64,000 nt of DNA from NCBI GenBank assembly GCA_031769625.1, contig JAUIMM010000115.1, forward strand, positions 15,918,501 through 15,982,500, in the 5' to 3' direction. This document shows positions 22,346 through 32,989 of the stretch, piece after piece (the first letter of the stretch is position 1; each line of letters starts with the position of its first letter). The stretch comes from Taudactylus pleione. Its lineage: Eukaryota; Chordata; Amphibia; Anura; Myobatrachidae. Under the pieces are notes generated by a model. The model was not told where the DNA came from, did not search any database, and was given only the letters and a program-made list of their open reading frames with translations. The position numbers were made by a program, and so were the translations under genes.

Positions 22346-22770
22346 TGTGTCTAAATGCATGACTCCCCCACTGACCAACATTTTGTGCCCCCTTCCTTGT
22401 CCACCAATGATTATTATTATATGCATGACCCACACACTAACCACCTTTCTGTGTCCAGCCCTATCGTGTATATATAATATATATTATTATATTAAAAAAA
22501 ACAGTATAATTCACATTATGAACATAATAAAAGTATGAAATTATTCCAAATAAAACTTTATTAAAAAATGCAAAAATTTAAAATAAACTTTAAAACACAA
22601 TAACATTAAAACAGCATAACTTAAAATAACATTAAAAATACTATAACTATCAACAACATTACAAACAACAACACATGGCAACATTAAAAATCCAAAAAAA
22701 CAAACTGTATAAAACCACTAAATATTGGTATGAAAAAAGTCCATTTAATTTTTGTTTTTTTCCCTTAGAA

Positions 22771-23105
22771 ATGTCTTTGGATAAGGATCACAATTTTATT
22801 ACTGGCTTCCTGGAGCTTTCACAAACCAAGGAATCTCTCTGGAAGGTCACTTGTCATGACTATGCCAACAAGTCCAAAAAACTATTGGCAATGGAGAAGT
22901 TGGTCCAATATAGCAGGTGATACTACAGCTACACAACAGATAAATTGGTGTGGAGTAAAATACAGAATCTCAGGACAGTTTTTATTAAAGAGAGGAAGAA
23001 GGTGGAAGAGTCCAAAAGATCTGGAGCCTCCGCTGATGATGTGTACCACCCCACCTTGTGGTATTACAATTTGATCTGTTTTCTCCTGGAGAAAGAACCT
23101 CAGTG
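22771..23105 (+). pseudogene. Harbinger MADF-like DNA-binding protein, N-terminal part
   Basis: The frame begins at an ATG just after a pyrimidine tract and AG, a good splice acceptor. FLELSQTKESLWKVTCHDY and, after one frameshift near 22890-22925, KIQNLRTVFIKERKKVEESK and HPTLWYYNLICFLLEKEPQ follow, the order seen in MADF-domain partners of Harbinger transposase. The protein recruits the nuclease to the element ends and to the nucleus. Its C-terminal part lies apart, at 23714 onward. Confidence 0.75.
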
Positions 23106-23304
23106 AGGGTTGGTTGTCCTGATGGCTGAGCAAGGCAGCCGAAGTTGCCAGGGTGGCATCCGAGGAAGGTTTGGTAAGTAGAGACAAAGTGCATACACAC
23201 CATGTTTGTTGTTGTTTTTTTTTACATTAATCTTCTTCCTTTTCCCAAATGTCTGCTCCATTTTTTTTATCTGAGACAGTCCTACTGCCATGGCACTGCC
23301 CCGG

Positions 23305-23690
23305 TCAATTAAAATAGGCCATGTATTCCTCCCTCACTTGTTTTGCCTGGGCAGTCTCTCTGTTTTGCAGTCCAGGTGTTGCCACAGATGACAACTGGCC
23401 AATCTCCTCAGGGTGGTCAGGGTTATCTGGCATAGCTGTGTGAGATGCCCTTTGTTGGATTGTTTTGCACCGTAGAAAGTTATGCAGGACACAGCATGCC
23501 AAGATGACTCAGTCAATTTTGTCCACACGCAAGTTTATTGCCATGTGGAAAAAGCAAAAGTGGTTACTGAGAATTCCAAATGCATTTTCCACAATGCAGC
23601 CTGTCCCCTGGAAAGCCTGTAATTGTAGATCAGCATCTCTCTGGTCAGGCACATTTGCACATGGCTTCATGATATTCTTGTGTAATTAGA
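23305..23690 (-). pseudogene. Harbinger transposase C-terminal part (DDE nuclease)
   Basis: On the minus strand the translation gives VFVADEAF, followed by KNIMKPCANVPD, CIVENAFGIL and ACCVLHNFLR, ending with AQAKQVREEYMAYFN. VADEAF and ENAFGIL hold the second Asp and the Glu of the DDE_4 catalytic triad. Two in-frame stops, one right after VADEAF, inactivate it. The N-terminal half with the first Asp is absent. It would have cut and joined Harbinger ends. Confidence 0.85.
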
Positions 23691-23713
23691 AAGCCTCATC
23701 AGCCACAAAGACC

Positions 23714-24030
23714 ATGCAGCCTGCAGATGACTTCTTGAGGCAGGCTGAAGAGGTCTTAAGAAGGCCCCCCGAACACTTTGATCACCTAACTTCCCACATA
23801 AATAGCTTCATGAGGCAGATGAGGCCTAACATGCAGCTAGAAATGAAGCGACTGCTGTATGATTTGGTAATCAGGAATCAGGCAGCTCAAAAATCATTTG
23901 TCACAAGCCAACTACATCACTGACGCTCATCCCTACCCACCTGCCCCTCCCATCTCTGTGATGCCTCCAACCCAGTCACAGCCTACTCCCCCACCCACTA
24001 ACCCATCTACCTCAAGCCAAGCTATTTATA
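23714..24030 (+). pseudogene. Harbinger MADF-like protein, C-terminal part
   Basis: The frame encodes PADDFLRQAEEVLRRPPEHF, then MRPNMQLEMKRLLYDLVIRN, a BESS-like helical tail usual in these proteins. A frameshift near 23900 leads to a Pro-rich stretch (PTQSQPTPPPTNP). It is on the same strand as the N-terminal part at 22771, but 600 bp holding an opposite-strand transposase fragment separate the two. Confidence 0.65.
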
Positions 24031-24735
24031 GTGGCCTTTTGGAGTCTGAGGAGGAGATTCCTGGGTTTTACAACAGAATAAGAGAAGGAGGGAGAAGACC
24101 CTCACAGGGGTATACCTTAGCAGACCAAGAGTCATCTGGTACACAGGAATCTGACTATTCATTTCAGTTAAAAGATAACTTACCATCATATACTTCTAAA
24201 GACTTTTTAGATCTACCTCAAGGATCCATATTGGATCAAAGACCTCTAAGAGGAAGATCAGAAGGGGGAAGAAATACCCAGTGTCGGGACAAATGGGACA
24301 TTCAAGATACCCCTAAATATCAAAAGAGATCTCAGAAAAGGAAATATATCATTATAAGATAGTGACAAGAAATTGAAGATTATTAATTTAACTGATAGAG
24401 TTTTAACCAAACGCAGATAGATGTTTTCGGTAGGGGTTTGACCTTCTCCCCTGATAGAAACTTTGACCGGTTTAAATGGTAAAAAGATCTCCACCTGTTT
24501 GGAAGAAGCTCCTTCTTGCCAAGTTCTATTCCACCACCGCAACAAAAAGGAATTATACTTACAATCAATTATGACCTGTTCTAATAGAACTAATGCGTAA
24601 ATTGAAAGTTCTCCTTCCAGTGAAATACTCTCTCTAGAAAAGATAGAAGCCATCAATTTCCTCAGGAGGCCCAGCCAGAGCAGCCTCGGGGGCCCTACGC
24701 CCAAACGTTCACCCCAAATGTAATGTATGCCATTT
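24030..24735 (+). pseudogene. Penelope-like element, N-terminal ORF region
   Basis: From about 24030 the translation is acidic and Ser-rich (LLESEEEIPGFYNRI). At about 24385 another frame has IDVFGRGLTFSPDRNFDRFK and then KDLHLFGR, matching the conserved segment before the reverse transcriptase in PLEs. A stop lies between them. The reading breaks off near 24735, where a repeat that also occurs inverted at 27213 begins. The rest of the PLE resumes near 27752. Confidence 0.65.
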
Positions 24736-24751
24736 AAAGCCTCATAATAAA

Positions 24752-24960
24752 GGCATCACCACTTATTACACATAGTTACTTTTCACATCACCTTTTTATT
24801 TTGTTTATTATTCATGTAATTTTTCACATATATTTTAACCCCTTAACACTTAGTAATTACTTGCACACTTCTATACTTTACACTGCACTGTCACTCTTTC
24901 CATTTTTCGTGTGATGCCCTGGGGAGGTCCTGGACTTGATGTTATTTTATAGTAGTAGTT
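24752..24960 (+). repeat. PLE-associated direct repeat, copy 1
   Basis: About 200 bp beginning GGCATCACCACTTATTACAC are repeated at 27283-27478 with few changes. Copies of this kind, direct or inverted, are usual around PLEs (pseudo-LTRs). The neighbouring 24657-24735 occurs inverted at 27213-27283. Confidence 0.8.
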
Positions 24961-25439
24961 CCAGTTGACCAATAGGATATTCCCTTTCTGACCACACCTC
25001 ACAGGTAAGGGAGAGCAGGATGGCATTCACACAAATACTTGGAGAAACACACATGCTGGAAAGGACACACCAGGGAGAGACAGGCAGAGCAGACCCCCCC
25101 CAGAAGGAGTCCAAAATGCAGCTTCATTCCCCAGGGGCCTGGAGATATCTGCTCATAATGGCTAAGTAAACTGTACATTAGATAGCCTATATGGGTATTT
25201 GTAACAAGTTTGTATTAATCTGTGTTTAGCTTATATAGATAGTTTGTAGTGATGTATTTAGTGATTAATATTGTGGTTCATAGTGGAATCTTTCTTAACG
25301 GCCAGGTTATCAAGCTGTAATGCTTTGAATATGCCTTGAATGGTTAGTGGATTTGTAGCAATTGTCTCAATCTTTAGTAGACAATATGTAAAAGTTTGTA
25401 GTTTGGTAAGGGAATTCATAAGTCTGTGTTAGCATACAG

Positions 25440-26600
25440 TGGATGATATGGTATAGTCTTTGTATATTCACATGTGTTTAATGGAGACTGTAGTTCGTTC
25501 ATATGATCCACCATGTGCTTTAACAATAGCATAGTCTGAGAGAGATAGGTTTAATGTGTGTTGTATTCTTGTGGTCTGACTGTATCATTGTGTAGTTAAA
25601 ATTAAGATGGAAATTGGGTAAAATATTGCAATCTGTAGATATATAATTGTTTGATATCAGCTGATGATGAAGGAACCCGTAACTCGGTAGTGGTCAATTA
25701 CATTGTGCTAAGTTTATAAGTAATGTACACTGTTTAGTAGTTTATACTTTGTGAAACATTATATAATGGAATCAGGTTGAATTCAGCTAGTGGTTGTGGT
25801 TTCATGGGAGTTGCGGATTGCTAGCCATATTGTGATAGTATTGTGAAGTTATATATTATCATAGTTTGGGAATTTAAAGATGGCTACCTCCATGTGGTAT
25901 GAACAAAGGAAATTCCATGTGCTCTCCCCCTTCCCCCATTGACCCATGTCTCTAATCTAAATTGAAGTTGGTCCATGTGGTTGGTGGATGCTTTATAGTA
26001 TTATGATAGAATTGTGTACTATGAGTTGTATACTGGTATTTTAACTATTACAGTGGAATCAGCTTATATGTATTATACAACGTTATAGTATCTGAAAAGC
26101 TTGTATAGTATAGTGGATGTAATCATAGGCTAGTATTAGTGTTATATCAGGGAAGTTGAAAATATTAGACACTAGTATACAATATAATGTACTGTTTTGG
26201 TCAAAAGATATCACACAGTTGTAGTGGGTGAGAGTATTGGTATTCCAGAACATGGCATTATGGGAGTCTTCAATGTGAGTTTTCATAATGGAGTTTGCCT
26301 AGGGAACATGAGGCCTGCAAACAAAGGAAAGAGCATGTGCTTCGGCCCTTCCCCCTCTCCACGGTCTAGTGGGTACTGGATGAGGTCCGTTGTAGGATGG
26401 TATTGTTGTATATTGGAATCAGCTTGTGTTGTACATGTTGGAATTTTAAATGGGGCAGTGTTTGCCTGATATGTTGGCATGTGATATTCAGCTTGCATAT
26501 TTAATTAACTATGGCATTATGGGAGATTTCAATGTGAGTTTTCAAAATGGAGTTTGTGTTCAGAGACCATGTGGTTTGAACAATAGGATATGAGCCTTAA
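25440..26600 (+). repeat. Diverged long tandem repeat, about 290-360 bp unit
   Basis: Three diverged copies are marked by TGGAATCAG (near 25770, 26053, 26418), by ATGGAGTTTG/ATGGCTACC blocks (25877, 26289, 26547) and by CATGTGNTYTGAACAA-like stretches. The units lie between the two PLE-associated direct repeats and may be the long 5' region of a PLE. No coding sequence is seen. Confidence 0.5.
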
Positions 26601-26616
26601 CAACAACCCCCACACA

Positions 26617-26618
26617 TA

Positions 26619-26653
<35 letters not shown>
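26617..26653. repeat. (TC)n microsatellite
   Basis: About 17 uninterrupted TC dinucleotides. Confidence 0.95.
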
Positions 26654-26656
<3 letters not shown>

Positions 26657-26924
26657 ATCGTCTATATTGTATTTTAACAAGCATTGATTTTATGAAGATT
26701 TGATATATAAAAACATTTTACTTATAACATTTTGTGTGCATCGTTATCTTTATGAAAGGAAATTATCCAAATGATTTAAAAGGTATATAATTCTGGTTAA
26801 CACTTTGCGAAGTTCATATATTTATGTTACGTATAACCTGATAGTTATTATATGAAAAATAGAATAATTTGCTTCAGATATATTGGGATTAAACAAGCTG
26901 GCAATGGCCTGTGTGTACAAATAG

Positions 26925-27020
26925 AAACCCCCCTCTCTTTTCTACTTGGTATGACCCCTCCCTTTCATGCACCTGAAAAAAGTACTACCAGATTGATTGA
27001 GCAGCTGCCATTTTTTTGTT
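26925..27020 (+). repeat. PLE-associated short direct repeat
   Basis: Sequence starting ATGACCCCTCCCTTTCATGC and ending GAGCAGCTGCCATTTTTTT recurs at 27689-27770, just before the PLE coding sequence resumes. Together with the 24752/27283 pair it shows that the 5' portion of the PLE was duplicated in tandem with unequal middle parts. Confidence 0.75.
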
Positions 27021-27282
27021 TGTGGTTATGAGATGCATGAATGAGCCAGCATTAGCAGGGCATGCTGGTTCTAGTAGTGCTAGTTGGAGTTTCCAGGGGT
27101 GACTCCCAGGTAAGCTGGCTCTCAATTCGGATGCATTTATGTATGTGCCTTTATCATGAGGCCTTACATTTGCCAAAAATATATATGTGCCTTTATTATG
27201 AGGCTTTAATGGGCATACACTACATTTGGGGTGAGCGTTTGGGTGTAGAGCCCCCTAGGCTGCTCTGGCTGGTCCTCCTGAG

Positions 27283-27478
27283 GGCATCACCACTTAATAC
27301 ACATAGTTACTTTTCACATCACCTTTTTATTTTGTTTATTATTCATGTAATTTTTCACATATATTTTAACCCCTTAACACTTAGTAATTACTTGCACACT
27401 TCTATACTTTACACTGCACTGTCACTCTTTTTCCATTTTTCGTGTGATGCCCTAGGGGGGTCCTGGGCTGGATGTTAT
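27283..27478 (+). repeat. PLE-associated direct repeat, copy 2
   Basis: Partner of 24752-24960. It directly follows an inverted copy (27213-27283) of 24657-24735, so the junction is a fold-back type rearrangement. Confidence 0.8.
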
Positions 27479-27751
27479 TTTGGGGTGCTCTGCACCCCGG
27501 ACATGAACCAATTAGTGTAGGGACTGCTAGTGACAGAGAAGCCTTGACGAGGCCTAGCAGCATCCCATGTATTTGCAAATGCATGCAACCAATATCTCTG
27601 AAATTCTATTACCATATAGTGTTCATATATTGTTGCTTGTATAATTCAGTGTGCTGAGGAACAATAGGGGGTTAAACCCCCCTATCTTATCTACTTGGTA
27701 TGACCCCTCCCTTTCATGCACCTGAAAAAAAGTACTACCAGATTGATTGAG

Positions 27752-29750
27752 CAGCTGCCATTTTTTTTTCTTATCTAAGGATCTAGACAAATTGTGGACT
27801 AAGGGGGTCATTCAGACCCACTCACAAGCAGCAGTACGCTCGCAAGTGGGTCAATGTTGCCCACTGCGCATGCGCACGACGGAGGGAGCTCCGTCATGCG
27901 CATGCGCGAGACCCGAACTGCGACAGCCATGCTGTCGCTCCGTGTCTCGCACCAAAGGGGGCATGCTGTCGATGGTGACTGACAGCACGCCCCCTTTGGT
28001 GGGCATGCTGGGGGCGTGCCTGCCAGATGGAGGCATTCCCATGGGAACGCCTACCGCCTGAAGCTAGTGATGTCAGTGGGAGTGATTTTGGCTCTGATAG
28101 AGCCAAAATCACTCCAGGGCTTGTGGCTGGGAAACCCTACCTCAGGGTTTCCGTCACAAGTCCGATGGTCGCGATGGTCAAGACCATCGCGACCATCTTT
28201 TTGGACGCTCGTATATGCTGTGGGTGGTCACCCACAGCTATACGAGCATCCAGGAGGACGCTCCATTTTAATGGAGGAGGGCCCTGATTCAGAGCGAGCA
28301 CTCTGGTCAGAGCGTCCGGCTCTGAATCAGGCCCTAAGAACTTTAAATATCAGAGGACTACCACCAACCTAAGTAGAAAAGAAAGTATGGCCCTTAAAGA
28401 AATTCAATCTTGGGATGATGTAGTAGTGAAGCCCTCGGATAAGGGGGGCAATGTTGTACTCTGGGCAAAAGAGCTATACATAGCGGAAGCTATGAGACAA
28501 TTAAAGGACATCACTTGTTATAAGAGCCTATAACTCAACCCACTTGAAGACTATAAGAGACAATTTGACAATATGGTAAAAACAGCGTACCAACAGGGAG
28601 TTATCACCAGGACAGAATGCCAATTCCTAGAAGTAGATGACCCAGTGATTCCTACCTTTTATATGTTACCAAAGATGCATAAAAATGAAACCAATATCAC
28701 CTGGACATCCGATAGTGTCAGGTATTAAGAGCTTGATGGAACAAGCAAGCAAATTTCTAGATACCCATCTAAGGAAATTTATAACCAACCAGCCTTCATA
28801 TACGCAGGATACTATGGATGTATTACGAAAGGTTGATGAGATCCATGTTGATAAGGGGGTTCTACTCATGACATGCAATGTAGAATCGCTTTATACAAGC
28901 ATTCAACATCAGAGAGGCATCGAATCAATCCAATATTATTTGGAGAAAGATGGTATGACAGAATGTGGACATTTCCTGGTGAAGTTACTCACTTTTGTAT
29001 TATCAAAATATTTTGTTGTCTTTAACGATACATTTTTTCTAAAAATTAGGGGTACAGCAATGAAGGTGGCTTGTGCACCCATATACAGTAATATCTATTG
29101 AGGTTGGTGGGAGGAGACCATAGTTTTTAAAGAGATCAATGATGAATACACTAAACATGCATTAATATGGATGAGATATATAGATCTCTTAATACTATAA
29201 GATGGTCCCCGAGAGAAATTCATTGAATTCATCAATTTGTTAAATTCCAATGACTTGAACCTTAGACTAACCTATGAGGTTAATGAATCGGAGGTCACAT
29301 TTCTTGACTTAAGGATATGTAACATGGAAGATGGTAGAATTTCCACAGATCTATATAGAAAGCATACAGCTATGAACAGTGTTCTGCATAGAACAAGCGC
29401 ATATTTCCCCCCAGTCCTTAAAGGAATACCAAAATGGAAGTTTTTACACCTTAAGAGAAATTTTTCAGACCCAATACAATTTGCAAAAAGATCCAAGGAA
29501 TTGTCCGAGAGATTGATCAGGAGAGGATATAGTAAGAGAGCGATAAAAGGGCCAGAAATTAGGCCAGTCGGAGCCATAGGAATTCCCTCTTGTACCCCAA
29601 CAAAATCAAAACCAAAGAACCGGACAAAATCAGATTTTTTTGGAGAATGGCGAGAGATACAACACATAATACACAAACATTGGCCTATACTTACACTTGA
29701 CCCAGATCTTGTGCCGAGAACATTGGACCCAAAGTCTTGGTAAGCTGGAG
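27752..29750 (+). pseudogene. Penelope-like reverse transcriptase, inactivated
   Basis: Excluding the MITE at 27803-28334, the reading includes SKDLDKLWTK, QSWDDVVVKPSDKGGNVVLW and YMLPKMHKN, then CNVESLYTSIQH and GTAMKVACAPIYSNIY, the order of PLE fingers and palm. The catalytic box near 29175 reads RYIDLL where PLEs have RYIDDL, so one Asp codon has been lost, and a stop follows three codons later. After it come FLDLRIC and a linker with HWPILTLDPDL. Several stops and frameshifts make the gene dead. The enzyme would have primed cDNA at nicked chromosomal ends. Confidence 0.85.
27803..28334. mobile_element. Multi-hairpin MITE inside the PLE coding region
   Basis: Flanked by TAA (27800-27802 and 28335-28337). 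The left end GGGGGTCATTCAGACCC is diverged from the right end GGCTCTGAATCAGGCCC, but both belong to this MITE family. Palindromes include TGACTGACAGCACGCCCCCT with its partner, AGTGATTTTGGCTCT with its inverse, and GGTCGCGATGGTCAAGACC. Removing it rejoins the PLE reading frame (DKLWTK before, NFKYQRTT after). Confidence 0.9.
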
Positions 29751-30224
29751 ACGTGCAACCAATCTGAAAGACAAATATTTGGTCCACTGCCACTTTAATA
29801 ATAACAAGAAAAGAAAACCTGTGGCTGAGGGGTCATACAAATGTGGTAGTTGTAAGGCCTGCAACCATATGTTATGCACCTTAGAATTCAAAGATAAATA
29901 CAATAAAGTACATAAGATACAGGACTATATTAATTGTAGGACATCAGGAGTAGTCTACTGTATAACATGCCAATGTGGGAATAGGTACATGGAATGACCA
30001 CCAGACCCCTACAGCAGAGAGTGCTTGAACAAATAGATAGCATAAGGAATTCCAAAACGTCCTTTGCTAGACATTTTCACGGTGATTCTATGAGTTTGAA
30101 AGTATTTGGTATAGAAAGAGTAAACTTGGGGATTAGGGGTGGCGATATCACCCAAGAACTTCTAAAGAGAGAGAGCCACTGGATTTTCCTACTGGGCGGC
30201 CTACAACCAGTGGGATTAAATTAA
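29737..30224 (+). pseudogene. Penelope-like GIY-YIG endonuclease domain
   Basis: Cys-rich linker (KCGSCKACNHM) followed by SGVVYCITCQCGNRYME, which matches the GIY-YIG start of PLEs, although the usual YVGKT is YMEMT here. After a frameshift at about 29995 come TRPLQQRVLEQI, ARHFHG and a C-terminus ending GLQPVGLN, close to the expected GLN end. The domain cleaves target DNA. It belongs to the reverse transcriptase just upstream. Confidence 0.85.
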
Positions 30225-30230
30225 TATATA

Positions 30231-31080
30231 AATTATGTTTTTAAAAAAAATAATTTGCCATTACATTATTATGTACAATTACCAATTACATTATGATATT
30301 CAAGAAGATACAGTTGGATTTAGGACATATCCATTAGGGTATATATGATGATTAGGGTGATGCTTATCTGAAAGAATATTTCACGTCATTTAAATTATGT
30401 TACATGTACCTAATCCCCCATATCATTGCAGGTACCCTTTGAAAATTATGATAATTAAATTTAATTATATCCAACAATATTTTGGTGTATTTACGTACTA
30501 TTATAACTATATTTAATAGTAATAATTATGAGGGGAATAGGTAGGTGCCTTATCACATCTTTGATTAGATCACACACGTTTTAATTTTACAATTAATCAA
30601 TTATTTACTTATTTTTGGTTTTATTATTTTTCACACTATTCACCTATATATTTTACAATTTGAGGATACTTTTTATATTATTTTATTCGCATCACAATAA
30701 TATTGAGATTAATATGATACAGATAGGTAATTTGGCAAATCTGTATTCACTCTTAACACGTTTATCACATATCACCTCTATATTCATATTCTTTATTAGG
30801 TGTAGAAGATATGAGATATGCTATATTAATCTATGTATGTTTATTAATATGGGGTTGGATATTGTTGATTCTTCTAATGGATATGAGTATTTAAATGGAT
30901 TATAAGTAATAATTATACATGAAATGTGATAACATAAAATTTGTTATACATGGTAGGATATGTATGTGTAATGATGTATATTACAATATGATGTGGCTAC
31001 ATAGGAAATTTATTAGGAATAGAGGGAATAGAATTATATTGAATGTATTAGGAATATAGGAAATTTTATTATAGTGAATA
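30231..31080 (+). other. AT-rich PLE 3' region, no gene seen
   Basis: Very AT-rich sequence after the endonuclease stop. A 96-codon frame at 30615 is Phe/Ile-rich through base composition and is not convincing. Confidence 0.5.
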
Positions 31081-31082
31081 TA

Positions 31083-32663
31083 CACTGCTCAAAAAAATAC
31101 AGGGAACACTTAAACAATACAATGTAACTCCAAATCATTCACACTTCTGTGAAATCAAACTGTCCACTTAGGAAGCAACATTGATTGACAATCAATTTCA
31201 CATGCTGTTGTGCAAATGGAATAGACAACAGGTGGAAATTATAGGCAATTAGCAAGACACCCCCAATAAAGGAGTGGTTCTGCAGGTGGTGACCACAGAC
31301 CACTTCTCAGTTCCTATGCTTTTTGGCTAATGTTTTGGTCACTTTTGAATGCTGGCTGTGCTTTCACTCTAGTGGTGGCACGAGACGGAGTCTACAACCC
31401 ACAGAAGTGGCTCAGGTAGTGCAACTCATCCAGGATGGCACATCAGTGGGAGCTGTGGCAAGAAGGTTTGCTGTGTCTGTCAGCGTAGTGTCCAGAGCAT
31501 GGAGGCGCTACCAAGAGATAGGCCAGTACATCAGGAGATGTGGAGGAGGCCGTAGGAGGGCAACAACCCAGCACCAGGACCGCTACCTCCGCCTTTGTGC
31601 AAGGAGGAACAGGAGGAGCACTGCCAGAGCCCTGCAAAATGACCTCCAGCAGGCCACAAATGTGCATGTGTCTGCTCAAACAGTCAGAAACAGACTCCAT
31701 GAGTGTGATATGAGGGCCCGACGTGAACAGGTGGGGGTTGTGCTTACAGCCCAACACCGTGCAGGACATTTGGTATTTGCCAGAGAACACCAAGATTGGC
31801 AAATTCGCCACTGGTGCCCTGTGCTCTTCACAGATGAAAGCAAATTCACACTGAGCACATGTGACAGACGTGACAGAGTCTGGAGACGTCAAGGAGAACG
31901 TTCTGCTGCCTGCAACATCCTCCAGCATGACCGGTTTGGCAGTGGGTCAGTAATGGTGTGGGGTGGCATTTCTTTGGGGGGCCGCACAGCCCTCCATGTG
32001 CTCGCTAGAGGTAGCCTGACTGCCATTAGGTACCGAGATGAGATCCTCAGACCCCTTGTGAGACCATATGCTGGTGCGGTTGGCCCTGGGTTCCTCCTAA
32101 TTCAAGACAATGCTAGACATCATGTGGCTCGAGTGTGTGAGCAGTTCCTGCAAGACGAAGGGATTGATGCTATGGACTGGCCCGCCCGTTCCCCAGACCT
32201 AAATCCAGTTGAGCACATCTGGGACGTCATGTCTCACTCCATCCATCAAAGCCACGTTGCACCACAGACTGACCAGGAGTTGGCAGATACTTTAGTCCAG
32301 GTCTGGGAGGAGTTCCCTCAGGAGTCCATCCGCCACCTCATCAGGAGCATGCCCAGGCATTGTAGGGAGGTCATACAGGTACGTGGAGGCCACATACACT
32401 ACTGAGCCTCAGTTTGACTTGTTTTAAGGACATTACATCAAAGTTGGAGCAGCTTGTAGTGTGTTTTTCCACTTTAATTTTGAGTGTGGCTCCAAAACCA
32501 GACCTCCATGCGTTAATAAATTTGATTTCCAATGATAATTTTTGTGTGATTTTGTTGTCAGAAAATTCAACTATGTAAAGAACAAAGTATTTAATAAGAA
32601 TATTTCATTCATTCAGATCTAGGATGTGTTATTTTAGTCTTCCCTTTATTTTTTTGAGCAGTG
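31083..32663 (+). mobile_element. Complete Tc1 element
   Basis: Ends CACTGCTCAAAAAAATACAG and TTTATTTTTTTGAGCAGTG are inverted repeats. TA dinucleotides flank the element (31081-31082 and 32664-32665), the standard Tc1/mariner duplication. Length is 1581 bp, normal for Tc1. It lies between the PLE endonuclease and a hammerhead-like motif, so it inserted into the PLE 3' region. From memory, nearly identical elements are common in teleost fish. Confidence 0.95.
31323..32405 (+). CDS. Tc1 transposase, DD34E, uninterrupted
   Basis: A 360-codon frame without stop or frameshift. The N-terminal half has paired-like helix-turn-helix sequence ([20 protein letters not shown] and a second HTH with [12 protein letters not shown]), then LFTDESKF with the first Asp, [18 protein letters not shown] with the second Asp, and [12 protein letters not shown] with the Glu, 34 residues after the second Asp. 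This is the full DD34E triad and length. The first roughly 20 residues look atypical and the true start may be downstream or lost; the first ATG at 31323 is taken here. Transposition would be cut-and-paste at TA. Expression cannot be judged from sequence. Confidence 0.92.
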   Translation: MANVLVTFECWLCFHSSGGTRRSLQPTEVAQVVQLIQDGTSVGAVARRFAVSVSVVSRAWRRYQEIGQYIRRCGGGRRRATTQHQDRYLRLCARRNRRSTARALQNDLQQATNVHVSAQTVRNRLHECDMRARREQVGVVLTAQHRAGHLVFAREHQDWQIRHWCPVLFTDESKFTLSTCDRRDRVWRRQGERSAACNILQHDRFGSGSVMVWGGISLGGRTALHVLARGSLTAIRYRDEILRPLVRPYAGAVGPGFLLIQDNARHHVARVCEQFLQDEGIDAMDWPARSPDLNPVEHIWDVMSHSIHQSHVAPQTDQELADTLVQVWEEFPQESIRHLIRSMPRHCREVIQVRGGHIHY

Positions 32664-32949
32664 TATTTGTGAAATCAATTACGTTCTTTATACTTATCCT
32701 GGACTCTTTAAGAACATTATGTGAGCAATAGGGGTTAATCTTTTTAATCTTTATGTGAACAATACAAACATGTAGCATTGTATCCAAATATACTTCAGCT
32801 CCTGTGAAGAAATCATTGTTATTTTTTGGTAACCAATGGAAATGCTGACAGGTCTAAATGGATTGGCCGAGAGTCCCGTCAGTCACCAAGGAGGACGCTG
32901 ATTGGTGGCTGATGAGGATATAGGACATGTCAATCTGGCGGACGGGTTG

Positions 32950-32989
32950 CTCCTATGACAAAGCCAGACAGCAAAACGCGCGTCAGGAG
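32950..32989 (+). ncRNA. Degenerate hammerhead ribozyme of the PLE
   Basis: Stem I is CTCCT/AGGAG. Between its arms are ATGACAA (expected CTGACGA), a short stem II (GCC/AGC), AAAA (expected GAAA) and C-GCGC-GTC, the tiny stem III and cleavage site of PLE-type hammerheads. All but one of the core changes are G to A in former CG dinucleotides, as methylation decay would give. It is probably inactive now. Hammerheads are known in PLE terminal repeats, and this lies downstream of the PLE gene on the same strand. Confidence 0.6.

Larger units (their letters stand above)
21704..24030. mobile_element. Harbinger element, decayed and rearranged
   Basis: A TAA-flanked end AGGTGCGTACACACTAG (21704) matches the end of the Harbinger fragment at 35651. 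Inside are both genes expected of this superfamily: a MADF/Myb-like DNA-binding protein (plus strand) and the DDE nuclease (minus strand). The right TIR was not found; the element appears to be cut where the Penelope sequence begins, near 24030. Confidence 0.75.

Noticed and set aside
29272..29793. 173-codon minus-strand frame with hydrophobic segments.
   Set aside because: It is antisense to recognisable Penelope-like RT and linker sequence on the plus strand.
31443..31928. 161-codon minus-strand frame.
   Set aside because: It is antisense to the intact Tc1 transposase.
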